64,000 nucleotides of DNA from Kribbella jiaozuonensis (GTDB taxonomy: Bacteria; Actinomycetota; Actinomycetes; Propionibacteriales; Kribbellaceae). Below the pieces are notes generated by a model, which was given only the letters and a program-made list of their open reading frames with translations, had not been told where the DNA came from and searched no databases. Shown piece by piece: positions 59,997-64,000 of this stretch. The DNA lies in the NCBI RefSeq assembly GCF_005233875.1, contig NZ_SZPZ01000003.1:1172489-1236488 (forward strand). Direction: 5' to 3'. The position numbers and the translations under genes were made by a program. The stretch's first letter is position 1. Each line of letters begins with the position of its first letter.

Positions 59997-61307
59997 ATGA
60001 CTGACACGCTGACCCCGGTGCTGTCCGACAACTGGGACCAGATCAGGTCCTGGCAGCTGTCGTCGTACCAGCGCTCCGGCGGGTACGACGCCCTCCGTAC
60101 GGCGCTCGGGATGCAGCCGGCCGATGTCGTCACCGCCGTCAAGGACTCCGGTCTGCGCGGCCGCGGCGGCGCGGGCTTCCCGACCGGGATGAAGTGGTCG
60201 TTCATCCCGCAGGACAACCCGAAGCCGAAGTACCTGGTGGTGAACGCGGACGAGTCCGAGCCGGGCACCTGCAAGGACATCCCGCTGATGATGGCCTCGC
60301 CGCACACGCTGGTCGAGGGCGTCATCATCGCGTCGTACGCGATCCGCGCGTCGGTCGCGTTCATCTACGTGCGCGGTGAAGTGCTGCACGTGATCCGCCG
60401 GCTGCAGCAGGCCGTGCAGGAGGCCAAGGACGCCGGCTTCATCGGCCAGAACATCCTCGGTACCGGCTACGACCTCGACGTGGTCGTGCACGCCGGCGCC
60501 GGCGCCTACATCTGCGGCGAGGAGACGGCGCTGCTGGACTCGCTCGAAGGACGTCGCGGTCAACCTCGTCTGCGCCCTCCGTTCCCCGCGGTCGCGGGCC
60601 TGTACGGCTGCCCCACTGTTATCAACAACGTCGAGTCGATCGCGTCGGTTCCCGCCATCATCAAGAACGGCGCGGACTGGTTCGGCTCGATGGGCACCGA
60701 GAAGTCCAAGGGCATGACGCTGTACTCGCTGTCCGGGCACGTCGTCCGCCCGGGCCAGTACGAAGCCCCGATGGGGATCACGCTGCGCGAGCTGATCGAC
60801 CTCGCCGGCGGCGTCCGCGAGGGCCACACGCTGAAGTTCTGGACGCCGGGTGGTTCGTCCACGCCGCTGCTGACGGCCGAGCACCTCGACGTACCGCTGG
60901 ACTACGAGGGCGTCGGGTCGGTCGGGTCGATGCTGGGCACCAAGGCCCTGCAGATCTTCGACGACTCGGTCTGCGCGGTCCGCGCCGTACTGCGGTGGAC
61001 CGAGTTCTACAAGCACGAGTCCTGCGGCAAGTGCACGCCCTGCCGTGAGGGCACGTGGTGGCTGGTGCAGATCCTCGAGCGCCTCGAAGCAGGTAACGGC
61101 ACCGAGGAAGACCTGGTCACGCTGCTCGATCTGTGCGAGAACATCACCGGCCGCTCGTTCTGCGCGCTGGCCGACGGTGCGACCGCTCCGATCACCAGCT
61201 CGATCCAGCACTTCAAGGACGAGTACCTGGCGCACTTCGAGAACGGCGGCTGCCCGTTCGACCCGATGGCAAGCACTGTCTTCGCGACCGCTGGAGCTAG
61301 CGCATGA
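59997..61307 (+). CDS. nuoF: NADH-quinone oxidoreductase subunit F
   Basis: A 436-residue NADH- and FMN-binding subunit. GLRGRGGAGFPTGMKW is the nucleotide loop, YLVVNADESEPGTCKD and AGAYICGEETALLDSLEGRR form the FMN/NADH pocket, and ESCGKCTPCREGT (Cys 343, 346, 349) with Cys 389 binds the N3 4Fe-4S cluster. Its SD is AAGGAGG, 7 nt upstream. Confidence 0.96.
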   Translation: MTDTLTPVLSDNWDQIRSWQLSSYQRSGGYDALRTALGMQPADVVTAVKDSGLRGRGGAGFPTGMKWSFIPQDNPKPKYLVVNADESEPGTCKDIPLMMASPHTLVEGVIIASYAIRASVAFIYVRGEVLHVIRRLQQAVQEAKDAGFIGQNILGTGYDLDVVVHAGAGAYICGEETALLDSLEGRRGQPRLRPPFPAVAGLYGCPTVINNVESIASVPAIIKNGADWFGSMGTEKSKGMTLYSLSGHVVRPGQYEAPMGITLRELIDLAGGVREGHTLKFWTPGGSSTPLLTAEHLDVPLDYEGVGSVGSMLGTKALQIFDDSVCAVRAVLRWTEFYKHESCGKCTPCREGTWWLVQILERLEAGNGTEEDLVTLLDLCENITGRSFCALADGATAPITSSIQHFKDEYLAHFENGGCPFDPMASTVFATAGASA

Positions 61308-63742
61308 CGATCCAAGCGAACCCGCCGGCCGGGTCGGAGGTGGAGCGGACCGACCTGGTCACCGTGACCATCGACGACATCGAGGTCAAGGTTCCGAAGA
61401 ACAGCCTGGCGATCCGGGCCGCCGAGCAGATCGGCATCCAGATCCCGCGGTTCTGCGACCACCCGCTGCTCGACCCGGTCGGCGCCTGCCGGCAGTGTCT
61501 GGTCGAGGTCACCGACGCGGGGAACGGCCGCGGTATGCCGAAGCCGCAGGCGTCCTGCACGCTGACGGTTGCCGACGGCATGGTGATCCGCACCCAGGTG
61601 AGCTCGCCGGTGGCCGACAAGGCACAGCACGGGAACATGGAGTTCCTGCTGATCAACCACCCGCTGGACTGCCCGGTCTGCGACAAGGGCGGCGAGTGCC
61701 CGCTGCAGAACCAGGCGATGTCCAACGGCGGCGGCGAGTCCCGGTTCCACGAGTCGCACGGGGTCAAGCGGACCTACCCGAAGCCGATCAACATCTCGGC
61801 CGAGGTCCTGCTGGACCGCGAGCGCTGCATCCTCTGCGCGCGCTGCACCCGGTTCTCCGAGCAGATCGCCGGTGACCCGTTCATCGCGCTGATCGAGCGC
61901 GGCGCGCTGCAGCAGGTCGGTATCTACGAGAAGGAGCCCTTCGAGAGCTACTTCTCCGGCAACACGATCCAGATCTGCCCGGTCGGTGCGCTGACCAGTG
62001 CGGCGTACCGCTTCCGCTCGCGGCCGTTCGACCTGGTGTCGGTGCCGTCGGTGGCCGAGCACGACGCGTCCGGTGCGGCGATCCGGATCGACTACCGGCG
62101 CGGCAAGGTGATGCGCCGGCTGGCCGGCGACGACCCGCAGGTCAACGAGGAGTGGATCTCCGACAAGGACCGGTTCGCGTTCCAGTACGCGACCACCGGC
62201 GACCGGCTGACCCACCCGATGATCCGCGAGGACGGCGAGCTGCGGCCGGCGTCCTGGCCGGAGGCACTCTCTTTCGCGGCCGAGAAGCTGAACGCGGCCC
62301 GCGGCAACGCGGCGGTGCTGACCGGTGGCCGGCTGACCCTCGAGGACGCCTACGCGTACTCGAAGTTCGCGCGGGTCGCCCTGGGCAGCAACGACATCGA
62401 CTTCCGGGCCCGGCCGCACTCCGCGGAGGAGGCGGACTTCCTCGCCGCCGCGGTGGCCGGCACGGGTCTGGGTACGACGTTCACCGATCTGGAGAACGCC
62501 GGCACCGTGCTGTTCGCTGGGTTCGAGCCCGAGGAAGAGGCAGCGTCGGTCTTCCTCCGGGTCCGCAAGGGCGTCCGGACGCACGGGACCAAGGTGTTCA
62601 CGGTCGCGGCGCACCGCTCGCGCGGCATCGAGAAGCTGGACGGCGTCGCCGTACTGACATCGCCCGGTACCGAGGCCGCCGTACTCGGGGATCTCGGTAA
62701 CGCCGGTGAGGCCGGCGCACCTGCCCGGGCCGCGCTCGGTACGGACTCGATCATCGTCGTCGGCGAGCGGCTGGCGAGCGTCCCGGGCGGGTACTCGGCC
62801 GCGCTGCGGCTGGCGCTCGACACGGGTGCGCAGCTGGCCTGGATCCCGCGCCGTGCGGGTGACCGGAGCGCGCTCGAGGCCGGCTGCCTGCCGGGTCTGC
62901 TGCCCGGTGGCCGCCTGGTGACCGACCCGCAGGCGCGGGTCGACCTGCAGGCCGCCTGGGACGTGGAGCACCTGCCGGCCGAGACCGGCAAGGACCTGAC
63001 GGAGATCCTCGCCAACGCCGGATCGCTGCAGGCGCTGGTCGTCGCGGGTGTCGAGATCGACGACCTGCCCGACCCGGCCGCGGCGCTGGCCGCGCTCGAG
63101 GCGGCGCCGTTCGTGGTCAGCTTCGAGGTCCGCAACTCCCAGGTGACCGAGTACGCCGACGTGGTCTTCCCGGTCGTACCGCCGGTGGAGAAGTCCGGCA
63201 CCTTCGTGAACTGGGAGGGCCGCGAGCGGTCGTTCCCGGTCGTGCTCAAGGTGCCGACCGCGATGCCGGACGTCCGCGCGCTGGCCGCGCTGTCGCAGGA
63301 GATGGGCCGCTCGATCGGGTTCAGCACGCCGGACGGCGCGAAGCGCGAGTTCGACGAGCTCGGCCGCTGGGACGGCGACCGTGCGCAGGAGCCGACGTAC
63401 CAGGCCGCTCCGGCGCTCGGCGCGTTCGACTCCACCCGCCTCGCGACCTGGCGGATGCTGATCGACGACAGCCGGGCCTGCGACGGTGAGCCGCACCTGA
63501 CCGCGACCGCGCGTACGCCGGTCGCCCGGATCTCGCTCACCACCGCACGCCGGGTCGGTGTCGCCGACGGGGACGAGCTGGTGGTGAGCACCGACGCCGG
63601 GTCGATCCGGCTGCCGGTCGTGATCACCCCGATGACCGACAACGTGGTCTGGCTGCCGACCAACTCGGCCGACTCCCACGTCCGCCGGTCACTGCACGCA
63701 GACCATGGCTCGATCGTGACGATCGCCGGAGGGAACGCATGA
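61304..63742 (+). CDS. nuoG: NADH-quinone oxidoreductase subunit G
   Basis: An 812-residue 75-kDa-type subunit. The N-terminal 2Fe-2S domain has IPRFCDHPLLDPVGACRQC; the His/Cys 4Fe-4S site is HPLDCPVCDKGGECPLQ; and RCILCARCTRFSEQIAGD with IQICPVGAL binds a further 4Fe-4S cluster. The molybdopterin-oxidoreductase-like domain (from about 245) has lost cofactor function in this family. Start and stop overlap nuoF and nuoH by ATGA. Confidence 0.95.
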   Translation: MTIQANPPAGSEVERTDLVTVTIDDIEVKVPKNSLAIRAAEQIGIQIPRFCDHPLLDPVGACRQCLVEVTDAGNGRGMPKPQASCTLTVADGMVIRTQVSSPVADKAQHGNMEFLLINHPLDCPVCDKGGECPLQNQAMSNGGGESRFHESHGVKRTYPKPINISAEVLLDRERCILCARCTRFSEQIAGDPFIALIERGALQQVGIYEKEPFESYFSGNTIQICPVGALTSAAYRFRSRPFDLVSVPSVAEHDASGAAIRIDYRRGKVMRRLAGDDPQVNEEWISDKDRFAFQYATTGDRLTHPMIREDGELRPASWPEALSFAAEKLNAARGNAAVLTGGRLTLEDAYAYSKFARVALGSNDIDFRARPHSAEEADFLAAAVAGTGLGTTFTDLENAGTVLFAGFEPEEEAASVFLRVRKGVRTHGTKVFTVAAHRSRGIEKLDGVAVLTSPGTEAAVLGDLGNAGEAGAPARAALGTDSIIVVGERLASVPGGYSAALRLALDTGAQLAWIPRRAGDRSALEAGCLPGLLPGGRLVTDPQARVDLQAAWDVEHLPAETGKDLTEILANAGSLQALVVAGVEIDDLPDPAAALAALEAAPFVVSFEVRNSQVTEYADVVFPVVPPVEKSGTFVNWEGRERSFPVVLKVPTAMPDVRALAALSQEMGRSIGFSTPDGAKREFDELGRWDGDRAQEPTYQAAPALGAFDSTRLATWRMLIDDSRACDGEPHLTATARTPVARISLTTARRVGVADGDELVVSTDAGSIRLPVVITPMTDNVVWLPTNSADSHVRRSLHADHGSIVTIAGGNA

Positions 63743-64000
63743 CCATCCCACTCGCCGTGCCGGATGCGGGGGTCGGTCACGACCCCTGGTGGGTGATCCT
63801 GATCAAGGTCCTCTTCATCTTCGTCTTCCTGGTGGTGTTGACGCTGTTCAACATCTGGTGGGAGCGCCGGGTCGTGGCCCGGATGCAGCAGCGGATCGGC
63901 CCGAACGTGCACGGCCCGCAGGGTCTGCTGCAGTCGCTGGCCGACGGCGTCAAGCTGATGCTGAAGGAAGACCTGATGCCGAAGGGCGTCGACCGGTTCG
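63739..64000 (+). CDS. nuoH: NADH-quinone oxidoreductase subunit H (5' part)
   Basis: The first 87 codons of nuoH, cut by the window end. After a short outer N-terminus, WWVILIKVLFIFVFLVVLTL is the first helix, followed by WWERRVVARMQQRIGPNVHG and QGLLQSLADGVKLMLKED, the conserved quinone-channel loop of NuoH. The ATG overlaps the nuoG stop. Confidence 0.95.
   Translation, partial: MTIPLAVPDAGVGHDPWWVILIKVLFIFVFLVVLTLFNIWWERRVVARMQQRIGPNVHGPQGLLQSLADGVKLMLKEDLMPKGVDRF

Overview
This window is chromosomal DNA of a high-GC actinobacterium. The evidence is codon use ending in G or C, PadR/TetR regulators, F420-type and Tat-exported enzymes, a MenJ-like reductase beside menG, and a gene order (hemL, phosphoglycerate-mutase-like gene, tlpA, ccdA, resB, ccsA ... 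menA, menE, menC, menD ... menG, menJ) that resembles the remembered Rv0524-Rv0561c region of Mycobacterium tuberculosis. Frequent GTAC and the gene content suggest Propionibacteriales, perhaps Kribbella or a relative; that placement is inference only.

Layout. 1-13 kb is accessory: a PmoA-like protein, an SDR/TetR divergent pair with a 30-bp operator, an orphan sensor kinase, an aminoglycoside/homoserine-kinase-like enzyme, a DUF2637 membrane protein, then a leftward run of NarL-type kinase, response regulator, CPBP protease, small membrane protein and cytochrome P450, followed by a Tat-exported aldose 1-epimerase. 13-27 kb holds an isochorismatase-like hydrolase coupled to a GlxA/AraC regulator, and a secreted set: small exported protein, GH3 glucosidase with a LacI-type operator, two subtilase-like proteins flanking an F420-type oxidoreductase, and a lytic transglycosylase. 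27-33.5 kb is hemL plus the System II cytochrome c maturation genes. 33.7-38 kb has a TetR/MFS efflux pair, a GNAT, an M48 protease and a cysteine desulfhydrase (cds1-like).

39.07-39.92 kb is an 850-bp gene-free island built of inverted and direct repeats. 39.9-54.7 kb carries menaquinone synthesis (menA, menE-menC-menD, menF, menG), interrupted by an MptB-like mannosyltransferase, a PadR-controlled ABC exporter and four translationally coupled GNAT paralogues. 54.9-64 kb has a MenJ-like reductase and nuoA-nuoH of complex I, the last cut by the window end. Functionally, the right half makes menaquinone (menB and menH are not in the window), saturates it, and supplies the NADH dehydrogenase that reduces it; the ccs genes serve the downstream cytochromes.

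Most noteworthy: the repeat island, the GNAT array with a conserved DNA block, hairpins that enclose the start codon or Shine-Dalgarno (SD) sequence of two genes, a subtilase relative whose catalytic histidine position is glutamate, and many genes with a -10-like hexamer 6-7 nt before the start codon (candidate leaderless transcripts). All calls come from reading the sequence; no searches were run.
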